From NCBI GenBank assembly GCA_023402395.1, contig JAEYGI010000040.1, forward strand, positions 248,001 to 312,000: a stretch of 64,000 nt of DNA, read 5' to 3'. A program made the translations under genes and the position numbers. The stretch is from Bacillota bacterium. GTDB taxonomy: Bacteria > Bacillota > UBA4882 > UBA8346. Shown here in pieces: positions 1-8,057 of this stretch. The notes below the pieces were generated by a model. The model was not told where the DNA came from. It did not search any database and saw only the letters and a list, made by a program, of their open reading frames with translations. Every line of letters begins with the position of its first letter. Within the stretch, counting starts at the first letter, position 1.

Positions 1-1
1 G

Positions 2-2455
2 GGAAAAGCCGCCGGAGATGTGTTCAAAGTCGTCGATCACCGCTCGGATGAGATTGTCTACCAGCCACTGGAGGATGTGCTCCGTACCGGAACGCAGATG
101 GGGTTGGCCAATTATGCCGCCCTGGTCGGACGGGATGGAACCAAACGGTTGATTTCCGCGAGTAATGCCCCGATCCGGCTGGAGGACGGGACGATTACCG
201 GAGTGGTGGCGGTATTCCGGGATATATCCCGGTTTAAGGCCGTTGAGGATTTATTAAGCCGTTATAAGCTTCTTTCGGAAAACACCCACGATATCATGCT
301 CTTTGTGGATGAGCGGGGCCGGATTATCGAAGCCAACCAGGCCGCGGTCAGCGCTTATGGCTACGAGCGCGATGAGCTTTTGGGTCTGGAGATTGGCGCT
401 CTGGAAGGGATGGCTGGCAAACGGGAAGAACGATTGCGCCGGCCGGAGCATCAGGGGCTTTTTTTGGAGACCGAGCATTTCCGGAAGAATGGCGCCTCGT
501 TTCCGGTCGAGGTTGGGATTCAAGAGGTGACTCTGGATTCCAACCGGGTGACGCTTGAGATTATTCGGGATATTTCCGAGCGCAAACGGGCGGAACGGAT
601 GATCCAAGCCAGCGAAACCCGCTATCGTGAACTGTTTGCCAACATGACCGATGGTTTCGCCTATCATCAGGTGATGGCCGACGGTGACGGCAATCCGGTT
701 GATTACCGGTTCCTGGAAATAAATGACGCTTATGAAAAACTGATGGGGCTGAAACGGGAAGTTGTCATGGGAGAATTGGCCTCCACGGTCATTCCCGCCA
801 CCTCCCACACTTTAGCCGATCAGATTCGAATCTTCGGCATGGTGGCTTTAACCGGAGAAAGCATCCGGTTGGATGATTTTTATCATGAATGGCGCGGACG
901 CTGGTTTTCAATATTCGTTTACAGTCCCCGCCGGGGTTTTTTCGCCACGATCATCACGGACGTCACTGAGCGGAAAGAGGCCGAAACCGCCTTAATGAAG
1001 GCTAAGGAGGACGCCGAGGCCGCCAGCCGCGCCAAAAACGAATTTCTGGCCAATATGAGTCACGAGATTCGGACTCCCCTAAACGGAATCCTCGGAATGC
1101 TCGATCTGACCCTGATGACCGCCCTTGACGGGGAACAGCGGGAAAACCTGGAGATTGCCAAGGGATGCGCCGGTTCCTTGTTGAACGTTATCAATGACAT
1201 TCTCGATTACGCCAAAATCGAGGCCGGCAAGATGGAACTGGTCAAGGCGCCCTTCGATTTGGAGGAGTTGGTGACCAAGGTATTCAAAGCGCATCAGCCC
1301 CGCGCCGTGGAAAAGGGGTTGAGCTTTGAATGGGAGATCGATTGGAAAGCCCCGCGCTATCTGGTGGGGGATTCCCACCGCCTGCTACAGGTTTTGAACA
1401 ATCTGCTGTCGAACGCCATCAAATTCACGGAGATCGGGACCGTCCGGCTGACGGTGTACCACAGTTATGAGGGCGAGGACGTTTTCCTGCGGTTTGACGT
1501 CTCGGATACCGGGATTGGCATTAGTCCGCTTGAGATGGAGCGGCTCTTTCAGACCTTCAGTCAAGTCGACAGTTCGATTACCCGCCGTTTCGGCGGAACC
1601 GGCTTGGGATTGGCCATCGCCAAAAAGCTGGTCAATGTCATGGGAGGAGAGATCGACGTTTACAGTGAAAAAGATCGCGGCAGCACGTTTTATTTTTCGA
1701 TCCCCTTGGAACTTCAAACGTCGCTGCGATCCAACCCTACCCCCGAATCCGGAACGTTCCCGGTCGCCGGCGCCGGCCAACCGCTGGTTGGGCTGTTGGT
1801 GGAAGATGACCCCGTCAACCAGATCACACTCATGAAATTGTTGAAGCGGATTGGAATCAGCAGCGATGTCGCAAATAACGGCCGGGAAGCCCTTGAAGCG
1901 CTGGAGCGCCGCGCCTACGACCTGATCCTGATGGACGTTCAGATGCCGGAGATGGACGGAGTCGAGGCCACGCGGCGGATCCGCAGTCAAGAAGCGCGGG
2001 CCGGCGGGCATATTCCGATTATTGCACTGACGGCGCATGCGTTCCGGGGTGATGCCGAACGGTTCCTAGCGGCCGGAATGGACCGGTTTCTGGCCAAGCC
2101 GGTTTCGATTCAAACCCTGGCGGAAACAATTTTTGGCTTGATGCCCCATGTCGGAACCGGCATCATGAGCTCGCCGGTAAGTGCCGGAACCGGCGGAAAG
2201 CCCCTGGAAACGCCAACCGCCTTGAATGAATCGGATCTTGCCGGCGCTCTGCGGACCGCAGTTCAAGCCGGCGATTTCGCAGCGATCGAAAGAGTCGCCC
2301 ATGCCTTTAAAACCAGTTCCGGCACAGATTCGGACCCGGCCCGCGCCCTGGCCTTCAAGCTGGAAATGGCGGCCCGCAAAGGAAGCGCGCGGGAGATTGG
2401 CGAGTTAAGCGAACGGTTGCTCACGGCCGCCGACTCCATCCGAAAGGAGAGCTAG
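2..2455 (+). CDS. Hybrid sensor histidine kinase with PAS domains, receiver and HPt (5-prime truncated)
   Basis: The reading frame is open to the left window edge and a PAS-like fold is already under way at the first residue, so the true start lies outside; the GTG at 20 is not a convincing start. Numbering from that GTG: partial PAS 1-70, second PAS 83-190, third PAS 200-318, dimerisation/phosphoacceptor domain with H348 in MSHEIRTPLNG, ATPase domain with N box NLLSNAIKF and G boxes DTGIGI and GGTGLGLA (450-565), receiver domain with acidic pair at 596-597 and D639 in LMDVQMPEMDG, and an HPt domain with H761 in AHAFKTSSG. This is a complete internal His-Asp-His relay. No membrane segment is seen in the visible part. 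The downstream single-domain receiver starts 3 bases after the stop and is the obvious phosphorelay partner. Confidence 0.95.
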   Translation, partial: GKAAGDVFKVVDHRSDEIVYQPLEDVLRTGTQMGLANYAALVGRDGTKRLISASNAPIRLEDGTITGVVAVFRDISRFKAVEDLLSRYKLLSENTHDIMLFVDERGRIIEANQAAVSAYGYERDELLGLEIGALEGMAGKREERLRRPEHQGLFLETEHFRKNGASFPVEVGIQEVTLDSNRVTLEIIRDISERKRAERMIQASETRYRELFANMTDGFAYHQVMADGDGNPVDYRFLEINDAYEKLMGLKREVVMGELASTVIPATSHTLADQIRIFGMVALTGESIRLDDFYHEWRGRWFSIFVYSPRRGFFATIITDVTERKEAETALMKAKEDAEAASRAKNEFLANMSHEIRTPLNGILGMLDLTLMTALDGEQRENLEIAKGCAGSLLNVINDILDYAKIEAGKMELVKAPFDLEELVTKVFKAHQPRAVEKGLSFEWEIDWKAPRYLVGDSHRLLQVLNNLLSNAIKFTEIGTVRLTVYHSYEGEDVFLRFDVSDTGIGISPLEMERLFQTFSQVDSSITRRFGGTGLGLAIAKKLVNVMGGEIDVYSEKDRGSTFYFSIPLELQTSLRSNPTPESGTFPVAGAGQPLVGLLVEDDPVNQITLMKLLKRIGISSDVANNGREALEALERRAYDLILMDVQMPEMDGVEATRRIRSQEARAGGHIPIIALTAHAFRGDAERFLAAGMDRFLAKPVSIQTLAETIFGLMPHVGTGIMSSPVSAGTGGKPLETPTALNESDLAGALRTAVQAGDFAAIERVAHAFKTSSGTDSDPARALAFKLEMAARKGSAREIGELSERLLTAADSIRKES

Positions 2456-2458
2456 TCA

Positions 2459-2854
2459 ATGAAGATCCTGATTGTTGAAGATGATCTTGCCAGCCGGAAA
2501 TTTTTATTTAAGTTTTTATCCGCCTACGGGGAATGCGATATCACCGTGGACGGGATGGAAGCGGTAGAGGCCTTTATGATGGCCTGGGATGAAGCCCAGC
2601 CCTACGATTTGATCTGCATGGACATTATGATGCCGAAAGTCGACGGGCTGAAAGCACTGAAGACCATCAGGGACGTGGAAAAACAGCGGGGCGTCACCGA
2701 CCAGCAAAAGGTGAAGATCATTATGACTACTGCGCTCAATGACACCGATAATGTCTTCGAGGCCTTTGATTCCGGTTGCGAGGCCTACGCCGCCAAACCC
2801 ATCGATACCGCCAAACTGACCGATGTAATGAAAAAACTGGGGCTGATTGCGTGA
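2459..2854 (+). CDS. CheY-like single-domain response regulator
   Basis: 131 residues forming one receiver domain: acidic pair E7-D8-D9, phosphoacceptor D55 in ICMDIMMPKVDG, Thr in IIMTTAL and Lys in AAKPID. There is no output domain, so it probably works by protein contact or as a shuttle in the phosphorelay begun by the HPt domain of the preceding kinase. An AAAGGAG ribosome binding site lies over the 3-prime end of the kinase gene and the two genes are translationally close (3 bases between). A strong terminator follows, so the pair ends the operon. Confidence 0.93.
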   Translation: MKILIVEDDLASRKFLFKFLSAYGECDITVDGMEAVEAFMMAWDEAQPYDLICMDIMMPKVDGLKALKTIRDVEKQRGVTDQQKVKIIMTTALNDTDNVFEAFDSGCEAYAAKPIDTAKLTDVMKKLGLIA

Positions 2855-2886
2855 GAAGCCGATAAATGGATCACTAGCGAACTCGT

Positions 2887-2922
2887 GAGCTTTCGAAATA
2901 ACCGTTCGAAAGCTCTTTTTTT
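2887..2922 (+). terminator. Rho-independent terminator after kinase/receiver operon
   Basis: An 11-bp perfect stem (GAGCTTTCGAA with TTCGAAAGCTC), a 7-base loop and a run of seven T. The rest of the 575-base gap up to the next gene holds repeat array 1 and a promoter. Confidence 0.93.
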
Positions 2923-3047
2923 ATGGTTTGTTAAAGCAGAATATGTAGCACACCTTCCGTCAATAAAACGACGCCCGCTGTTGTGGCAGCGGGGCTTCAA
3001 GACTGTCGGCCGGGGACAATTCCTTTGATTCATTTGGCCGTTGCGCA

Positions 3048-3320
3048 ACCCCCGGCATTCGATGCCGGAGGAGGCGGGGGCGTTCCCGATGGAACGGCGA
3101 TGATTGCCATAATTATGGGGAAGGTCCCCATAGTTATGGCATTGAATGCCGTAGTTGCGGCAATGAGTGCCGCAGGTCCGGCAATCGATGCCGCTGCCCC
3201 GGCACTGAATGCCGTTCTTGCGGCGCTGAATGCCGGGCGATTGGCAACGCCTGCCGCAACTCCGGCAATGTCTGCCGTAGATCCGGCACTGAATGCCGGA
3301 GTTGGGGCGGGGAGCGCCGT
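3048..3320. repeat. 21-bp periodic palindrome array 1 (13 units)
   Basis: Thirteen consecutive units of exactly 21 bp. Each carries a short inverted repeat around an AATGA-like centre, typically GGCATTGAATGCC or GGCAATGAGTGCC, separated by GTT/GTC-containing spacers. Stem sequences vary but stay complementary: one unit reads ATGGGGAAGGTCCCCAT, another CCGGCATTCGATGCCGG. The unit is a multiple of three, which keeps several frames open, but there is no ribosome binding site or conserved start, so I do not call the Ala-rich open frame a gene. It lies between a terminator and the lrp promoter. The same family recurs at 13374, 32142 (diverged), 45688 and 55034. Confidence 0.9.
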
Positions 3321-3365
3321 GATGTCTCCCCTACTAGAGAGTATTTCGATTTATTTAGAAAACAG

Positions 3366-3394
3366 TTGACACATCTATCGATTAATAATATTAT
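3366..3394 (+). promoter_or_regulatory. Sigma-A type promoter of lrp-lysE
   Basis: TTGACA, 17-base spacer, TATTAT. A perfect palindrome AATAATATTATT (3384-3395) overlaps the -10 element and is a plausible autoregulatory site for the Lrp-type protein. The promoter begins 46 bases after repeat array 1. Confidence 0.75.
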
Positions 3395-3429
3395 TTATAC
3401 ATAAACTTATTATAACAAGGGAAATTATA

Positions 3430-3915
3430 ATGAATATTTTGGATTTGAAAACCATTCGACAATTGATGCTCAATGCCAGAACTACTTGGGCGGAACTCGG
3501 AACCTTACTCGGGCTGACCCCGCCGGCTGCGGCCGACCGGGTGCGGCGGCTGGAAGAGAGAGGAGTCATTCATGGCTACACCGCGCTTATCGATCCGGTG
3601 GCCGTGGGCTGGGAAGTTCTGGCGTTTATCGATGTTACCCTGGAACATCCGTCGGTTCGGGTCCGTTTCCTAAAGGCGGTGGCCGATCTACCTCAAATCC
3701 AGGAATGCCACCATATCGCCGGTGAGCATGATTATCGCCTGAAAGTCCGGTGCCGGTCGATACGGGAATTGGAGAGCCTGATCAGCGATTGCTTGAAAGA
3801 AGTTCCCGGCGTGGCGGGGAGCAGGACCACGATCGTTCTTTCCACGCTGAAAGAGACGCCGCTCCTGCCGTTCCCGGACGAAAACAGCGAAGCCCATGAA
3901 GGGGAGCAGCGGTGA
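3430..3915 (+). CDS. Lrp/AsnC family transcriptional regulator
   Basis: 161 residues, usual size for the family. Residues 3-60 form the winged HTH (LMLNARTTWAELGTLLGLT followed by a recognition helix with DRVRRLEERGVI), and residues 65-145 form the RAM/AsnC effector-binding domain (FIDVTLEH, HHIAGEHDYRLKVRC). Start ATG is preceded by AAGGG at good spacing. The next gene, a LysE-type exporter, begins 4 bases after the stop. Lrp next to LysE/RhtB exporters is a common arrangement in which the regulator senses an amino acid and activates its export; the amino acid cannot be read from sequence. Confidence 0.93.
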   Translation: MNILDLKTIRQLMLNARTTWAELGTLLGLTPPAAADRVRRLEERGVIHGYTALIDPVAVGWEVLAFIDVTLEHPSVRVRFLKAVADLPQIQECHHIAGEHDYRLKVRCRSIRELESLISDCLKEVPGVAGSRTTIVLSTLKETPLLPFPDENSEAHEGEQR

Positions 3916-3919
3916 AATC

Positions 3920-4534
3920 ATGAGCTATCAGTTATTATGGAAGGGGTTTATTCTCGGGCTTTCGATCGCCGCTCCGGTGGGGCCCATCGGCTTATTGTGC
4001 ATCCGCCGGACCCTGGCCGGGGGACGCTGGGCCGGATTCATCTCCGGACTGGGGGCGGCCACGGCCGATGGCATCTACGGTTGCATCGCCGGATTCGGCC
4101 TGACCTTTCTGGCGGATCTGCTCATTGGCCAGCGGATTTGGCTGGGGTTGGCCGGCGGTTTGTTTCTGTTGGCCTTGGGTTGGCGTACCTTTCAGTCGCG
4201 GCCGGCGCTGGAGGCGGCCGCCCCCAAATTCGGCGGCGCTTATTTATCAACTTTCGGGTTAACCTTAACCAATCCCATGACGATCTTGTCGTTTACGGCA
4301 ATCTTCGCCGGCATGCAAACCCCGGTCGTCACAGAGGCGGTCCGCCCCGGACTGCTGGTGCTGGGAGTCTTTCTGGGTTCATCCTGCTGGTGGCTGATGC
4401 TCAGCGGCGTGGTGGGAACATTCCGGCGGCAACTGAATGGTGCCGCGCTCAAATGGATAAACCGGGTTTCGGGGATGGTGATCGCCGGATTTGGGATGGC
4501 GGCTCTATATGCGGTGATATCTGGTCTTGTTTAA
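3920..4534 (+). CDS. LysE/RhtB family amino acid exporter
   Basis: 204 residues, hydrophobic throughout with about six membrane segments. It carries the family N-terminal signature PVGPIGLLCIRRTL and the mid-protein NPMTILSFTAIFAG motif. I place the start at the ATG after the lrp stop rather than at an in-frame ATG 24 bases upstream inside lrp, because GGGGAGC precedes it and the family signature begins about 16 residues in. Probably co-transcribed with and controlled by the Lrp-type regulator. Substrate: an amino acid or related metabolite, not determinable here. Confidence 0.9.
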   Translation: MSYQLLWKGFILGLSIAAPVGPIGLLCIRRTLAGGRWAGFISGLGAATADGIYGCIAGFGLTFLADLLIGQRIWLGLAGGLFLLALGWRTFQSRPALEAAAPKFGGAYLSTFGLTLTNPMTILSFTAIFAGMQTPVVTEAVRPGLLVLGVFLGSSCWWLMLSGVVGTFRRQLNGAALKWINRVSGMVIAGFGMAALYAVISGLV

Positions 4535-4630
4535 TAAATCTTCTTTTCGCCTAATTCCCCTCTATTCCGAATGTTCATATCTTATATCAGGGTATCAACC
4601 TAAATACTCGGAAAGAGGAGGTTAGCTTCA

Positions 4631-4711
4631 ATGTCATTCTGCGGTAATAACTGTGGATTTTTGCTCTTCTTGATTCTGATTCTGTTGGTTCTCGGTGGCG
4701 GTTGGGACTAA
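4631..4711 (+). CDS. Tiny membrane protein, YjcZ-like (26 aa)
   Basis: A 26-codon gene preceded by a very strong ribosome binding site (AAAGAGGAGG, about 9 bases before ATG). The product starts MSFCGNNCG, continues with a 13-residue Leu/Ile/Val stretch and ends GGGWD. This Cys/Gly head plus single membrane helix matches the tiny YjcZ-type proteins of sporulating Bacillota. It sits in the 404-base gap after lysE and is followed by a terminator. Function unknown; the family is often linked to sporulation or stress in Bacillus. Confidence 0.72.
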   Translation: MSFCGNNCGFLLFLILILLVLGGGWD

Positions 4712-4809
4712 TCCCGAAGTCATTTCCGTATAAGTGGATATTGTATTGATGCGCTTACTCCGAATCATTTGACGGTGAATCAAACCGTATGCAATCGTCT
4801 CAAGAGTTT

Positions 4810-4838
4810 AAGACCGGTCTTTGACCGGTCTTTCATTT
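4810..4838 (+). terminator. Probable terminator after the tiny membrane protein gene
   Basis: A 10-bp stem AAGACCGGTC/GACCGGTCTT with a 3-base loop, followed by TCATTTT. The T tract is weak. Confidence 0.65.
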
Positions 4839-4871
4839 TCAGGCGTCCGCCGCGGAAGCGGGTCCGATCAA

Positions 4872-4906
4872 GACAGCCACCCGCGCCGGGAGGCGGGGTG
4901 GCTGTC
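4872..4906 (-). terminator. Hairpin downstream of the SLH gene
   Basis: On the minus strand, a long GC-rich stem (GACAGCCACCCCGCC pairing with GGCGCGGGTGGCTGTC, one bulge) lies 32 bases after the SLH gene stop, followed by TTGATC. It has a strong stem but a poor T run. Confidence 0.55.
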
Positions 4907-4938
4907 GGAACCGGAAGGGTGAATGAGGCTTATGAGGC

Positions 4939-6171
4939 TTAATAATTGCCTTCCGTGTCATTATTGGCGGGTTCCGCCGCTCCGAGCAGCCGGCTCAGGG
5001 CCGCGGTCGCCAGTTCAATCTTGCCGTATTCTTTAATCTTCTCGACATCCCTGGCCAGCAGCGCTTGACTGAAGTCCTGAGTGATTCCGAACTGGGACGA
5101 CAGGGCCTGAGCCAAACGATCCTGGCTCAACGTATCGAGATAATTCCAATCCTGAACCATGATGCTCTCGGCTTCGGCCGGAGTCAGGCCCATGCCGATC
5201 ATCCGGTTGTACAGGCCGCCTTTAAGATCGTCTTTGATAGAGTCCCAGTCACCGGCGACGATGGCGCTGATCTGATCGGTGGTCAGTTGGCCTTTGGTCA
5301 TGGAACTGACCCGGGAGAGCAGATCGTTCTTGGTTACCTGGCCGAATGCTTTCAAGTACTTAACGTCTCCCGAAGGCACGGCGATGGCGGTTACTTCGTC
5401 TCCGGCCAGCAGCGTGTCAACGGACGCTGTGATATTGTTCCGGAGCAGGACAGTGTCGGGATTGACCATGGCCAGCAATGGATCGTCCTTCCCTTGAATA
5501 TTGACTAGGCCGCTATCAAAGTCCACCGAGGCGATCTTGCCTTTCTTGACGGATAGCTCGTTAAGGGCTTTGAGCGCCCAAGCAGCTTCGGCCCGGGTCG
5601 TCCCCTGGTCCGGATGGAATTCGGTTTTGAACCCTTCCGGCAGGACTTCGAGTTTCCGGGTGAGCTCCGCATAGCGGAAAGCCCAGTGATCCGCCGGCAG
5701 ATCGGTAAAGCTCGCAGGCCACTGTTCCGAGAATTTCTCCTCGGGAGTCGCGATATGCAGGATCCGGGTCAGCACCATGGTCAATTGGGCACGGTTGACC
5801 GTGTCGGACGGTTTGAAGCTGCCGCCGTTGAAGGCCTTCATGATTTTTTGGGAAGCCACTTCGTTAATGAACGGCTGAGCCCAATGGTTCGCGGCATCCG
5901 GAAATGAATTCTTTTCAACCGGAGCGTACTTAAAGGTTTTGGCCACCAATTTGGCCAGCTCGGCCCGGTTAATGGCCTGATCCGGCTTAAAGGTGCCGTC
6001 GGGATACCCATTGATGATTCCCTGGTCGGCCAGGGCCTTAATGGTCTGTTCCGCCCAATGGCCCTGAATATCGGAGAGGACGGGGGCGGCCTGCGCCTGA
6101 ACTCCGAGGCCTGCCACCAATGCGATGACGGCCAGTAGAATCAGGTACGACTTTTTTCCGGTAAACAACAT
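4939..6171 (-). CDS. SLH-domain surface protein
   Basis: 410 residues. I take the ATG at 6171 because AAAGGAGC lies 7 bases before it; two upstream in-frame ATGs lack a site. Signal peptide (about 1-28, ending AQAA), then three SLH motifs: HWAEQTIKALADQGIINGYP with RAELAKLV, HWAQPFINEVASQKIM with RAQLTMVL, HWAFRYAELTRKLEVLP with RAEAAWAL. These bind secondary cell-wall polymer or peptidoglycan. A small beta domain follows (GKIASVDFDSGLVNIQGKDD to LAGDEVTAIAV, resembling DUF5666-like domains), then about 130 helical residues of unknown role. It may tether the outer layer to peptidoglycan in a double-membrane cell. It has its own promoter and reads alone. Confidence 0.9.
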   Translation of the reverse strand: MLFTGKKSYLILLAVIALVAGLGVQAQAAPVLSDIQGHWAEQTIKALADQGIINGYPDGTFKPDQAINRAELAKLVAKTFKYAPVEKNSFPDAANHWAQPFINEVASQKIMKAFNGGSFKPSDTVNRAQLTMVLTRILHIATPEEKFSEQWPASFTDLPADHWAFRYAELTRKLEVLPEGFKTEFHPDQGTTRAEAAWALKALNELSVKKGKIASVDFDSGLVNIQGKDDPLLAMVNPDTVLLRNNITASVDTLLAGDEVTAIAVPSGDVKYLKAFGQVTKNDLLSRVSSMTKGQLTTDQISAIVAGDWDSIKDDLKGGLYNRMIGMGLTPAEAESIMVQDWNYLDTLSQDRLAQALSSQFGITQDFSQALLARDVEKIKEYGKIELATAALSRLLGAAEPANNDTEGNY

Positions 6172-6247
6172 GTGGTTAGCTCCTTTCATATAATGCAACG
6201 GGATTGGGTAAGTGAGAGAAAATTAACATAAATTAATTTACATAACT

Positions 6248-6276
6248 ATTATATTATTTAATTATTCCCGTTGCAA
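6248..6276 (-). promoter_or_regulatory. Sigma-A type promoter of the SLH gene
   Basis: On the minus strand: TTGCAA, 17-base spacer, TATAAT, in an AT-rich stretch 77 bases before the start codon. Confidence 0.75.
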
Positions 6277-6584
6277 GCAGGGATTCCTTTCAGAAAATAA
6301 TGCTAGTTCAGGAAAAAGGACAAGGCATTTTGCGGGTAGCGATTTATCATTTTTTCAAGTCCAATGAAAACTAACGGTACTATATTTTTTGTCAATTGGG
6401 AGCAAGCGTCCTACGCACGGAACCAAAGCGGGATGCAATTCGTCAAAATGAAAAGCGAACAATTGACTTTTCACGCTTATGAATTGCCGGCTACGGATAA
6501 TAACGGGTCAACCTCCCGGAGGTTGCTGGTGGGATCTTGGTCGGCCTGGATAAGATTAGTGGTTTTTTGATTTGACAATGAGAG
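6277..6584. other. Intergenic stretch without recognised feature
   Basis: Between the divergent SLH and sigma-factor promoters. An open frame of 68 codons (6364-6570, plus) has no ribosome binding site and no recognisable similarity. I see no riboswitch signature, tRNA or terminator that I can support. Confidence 0.5.
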
Positions 6585-6613
6585 TTGATTCCCCGCTCTC
6601 CAGTCGTTATAAT
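6585..6613 (+). promoter_or_regulatory. Promoter of the sigma/anti-sigma operon
   Basis: TTGATT, 17-base spacer, TATAAT, 58 bases upstream of the start codon. The match is to the housekeeping type; no separate GGAAC-type ECF autoregulatory motif stands out. Confidence 0.7.
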
Positions 6614-6670
6614 GGACTGGTAGAAGTCGATTGACGACGGTCTTGAACCGTGGGAGCGGGAGGCGAGTTG

Positions 6671-7252
6671 ATGACGGAGCGGGAGTTGATTGAAAGATGC
6701 CGGAACGGAGATCCGGCTGCCTTTGAAAAGCTGTTGGGCAATTATGAACGGTTGATCTATAATCTTACCTTTCGCTATTTTGGCAATCACCATGACGCTT
6801 GTGACATCGGGCAGGAGGCCATGGTCCGGATTTATCATAAAATCGGCGAATTTAACGGCAAATCATCCTTCAAAACCTGGCTGTACCGGGTTGTCACTAA
6901 TCTGTGCCTGGATGAGTTACGCCGCCGCAAACATCAGTCCGCTTCCCTTGATGAGATCAAGGAGAAGGGGTTTGAGCCGGCCGCCGGAAGCCCTGGTCCG
7001 GAGGAGGCCGCCGAGAGCAGCGAACGTGCGGAATTGATCCAGGAATTGCTGCAGCTTTTGTCCGAAGAGCATCGGGCGGTGCTGATATTAAAGGAGATTG
7101 AAGGTTTGGATTATCAGGAGATCGCTGAAGTCCTGGGTTGCAGTTTGGGGACGGTAAAGTCCAGGCTGAATCGGGCCAGGGAGGCGTTCCGGCGGCAGTT
7201 GACGGGGCGCGCCCGGTATCATTCGTTGATGGAAGGGAGGGTCCGGGCATGA
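6671..7252 (+). CDS. ECF-type RNA polymerase sigma factor (SigW-like)
   Basis: 193 residues. Region 2 spans about 10-80: AFEKLLGNYERLIYNLTFRY, core-binding DACDIGQEAMVRIY, and promoter-melting KTWLYRVVTNLCLDELRRRK. Region 4 spans about 125-180, with LLSEEHRAVLILKEIEGLDY and the HTH EIAEVLGCSLGTVKSRLNRA. The ATG at 6671 follows GGGAGGCGAG at normal spacing; the upstream in-frame GTG at 6650 does not have one. Its stop overlaps the start of a ZAS-type anti-sigma gene (ATGA), the standard arrangement for a membrane-stress sigma factor held inactive by its neighbour. Confidence 0.95.
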   Translation: MTERELIERCRNGDPAAFEKLLGNYERLIYNLTFRYFGNHHDACDIGQEAMVRIYHKIGEFNGKSSFKTWLYRVVTNLCLDELRRRKHQSASLDEIKEKGFEPAAGSPGPEEAAESSERAELIQELLQLLSEEHRAVLILKEIEGLDYQEIAEVLGCSLGTVKSRLNRAREAFRRQLTGRARYHSLMEGRVRA

Positions 7253-7920
7253 TCTGTTCGCAAATTCGGCGGTATTTGGAGGATTTCGCTTCCGGAGAGA
7301 CTTCCCTGCGGTTGAGCCGGGTAATCTCCGCCCATCTGCACGGCTGTACGGGTTGTTCCGCGAAACTGGCGGAGATCCGGCGGATGAGGGAGTTTTTGGC
7401 GGAAGTGGAGACGGTTGAACCGTTGGCTGACTTTGGTCCGGCATGGCGGATGAAGATTCGGGAGGAAGCCGCCCGGCGGTCCGCTGTGAAACGTTCCTTT
7501 TTTGGGTTTGTCAGAAGACCGGCGTTTCTTCCGGCTTTGGGGTCAGTAGCCTTGATCGCTGTCTGTTTGACAGTTTTCGGAGTGTTCCAAACTAGACCCG
7601 CTTCCAGGCCGGAGACGCAGCCGCTGTTGTCGCAGGGCGCCCCCGGCCTGATGAAGTTGGAACGGTCCGATGATGGCCCGGCCGACCGGGCGGTGATCCG
7701 CTATCGGTTGGAGGTAGTATCCTTTGGCCCTCAGAACAAGCAGGTTCAAAAGATCCTTCGTAATTACCGCGCCGGACGGGATGAAACGTATTTCGCGATT
7801 CACGAGCGGGATACCGACTTGAATCGTTTGACCGGTTTGACCCGGGAGGAAGCGGATGAGCTTCGCGTGGCAATGGAGAAATTGGGAGCCAAGGTCAGGT
7901 TGGAACCGGATGGGCGATAA
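7249..7920 (+). CDS. Membrane anti-sigma factor with ZAS motif and an L7/L12-like outer domain
   Basis: 223 residues; the ATG overlaps the sigma stop by 4 bases. The cytoplasmic ZAS domain has the zinc-binding H29-x3-C33-x2-C36 motif (HLHGCTGC) that holds the sigma factor. One membrane helix at about 93-113 (FLPALGSVALIAVCLTVFGVF region). The extracytoplasmic part (about 150-219) unexpectedly resembles the C-terminal domain of ribosomal protein L7/L12: EVVSFGPQNKQVQKILR, then GLTREEADELRVAMEKLGAK and VRLEP match the L12 pattern of SFG-NK---IK-VR followed by G-xKEEAEELKKxLEEAGAKVEL. This would be the sensory domain. No DUF name can be assigned from memory. Confidence 0.9.
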   Translation: MICSQIRRYLEDFASGETSLRLSRVISAHLHGCTGCSAKLAEIRRMREFLAEVETVEPLADFGPAWRMKIREEAARRSAVKRSFFGFVRRPAFLPALGSVALIAVCLTVFGVFQTRPASRPETQPLLSQGAPGLMKLERSDDGPADRAVIRYRLEVVSFGPQNKQVQKILRNYRAGRDETYFAIHERDTDLNRLTGLTREEADELRVAMEKLGAKVRLEPDGR

Positions 7921-7931
7921 CGCCGGACTTT

Positions 7932-7975
7932 AAAAGCAAATGATAAAGTCACGTTTGACTTTATCATTTGCTTTT
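7932..7975 (+). terminator. Long perfect hairpin terminating the sigma/anti-sigma operon
   Basis: A 20-bp perfect stem (AAAAGCAAATGATAAAGTCA and its complement) with a 4-base loop. The stem ends in T residues; it begins 12 bases after the stop. Because its ends are A/T rich it can act in both directions. Confidence 0.85.
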
Positions 7976-8019
7976 CTGCGCGTTTTGAACTACCCTTTGG
8001 CCTCCGGTCGGTTTGTCAC

Positions 8020-8049
8020 AGCCCTTTTCGATAAACTCCGAAAAGGGCT
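8020..8049. terminator. Hairpin between convergent genes
   Basis: An 11-bp stem AGCCCTTTTCG/CGAAAAGGGCT with an 8-base loop, 8 bases beyond the stop of the minus-strand nucleotidyltransferase. There is no long T run on either strand. Confidence 0.5.
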
Positions 8050-8057
8050 TATTCATT

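Noticed and set aside
3048..3320. CRISPR array
   Set aside because: Units are 21 bp without unique spacers of constant length between identical repeats, and there are no cas genes in the window.
2983..3369. Ala-rich 128-codon open frame across array 1
   Set aside because: Open only because the 21-bp unit is a multiple of three; no ribosome binding site, and equivalent frames on other arrays lie on either strand with different starts.
6390..6480. c-di-GMP riboswitch before the sigma operon
   Set aside because: Some scattered matches to GCA/GGGA motifs but the conserved helices and tetraloop pairing cannot be drawn.
6364..6570. 68-codon open frame before the sigma gene
   Set aside because: No ribosome binding site, no family resemblance, and it runs up to the sigma promoter.
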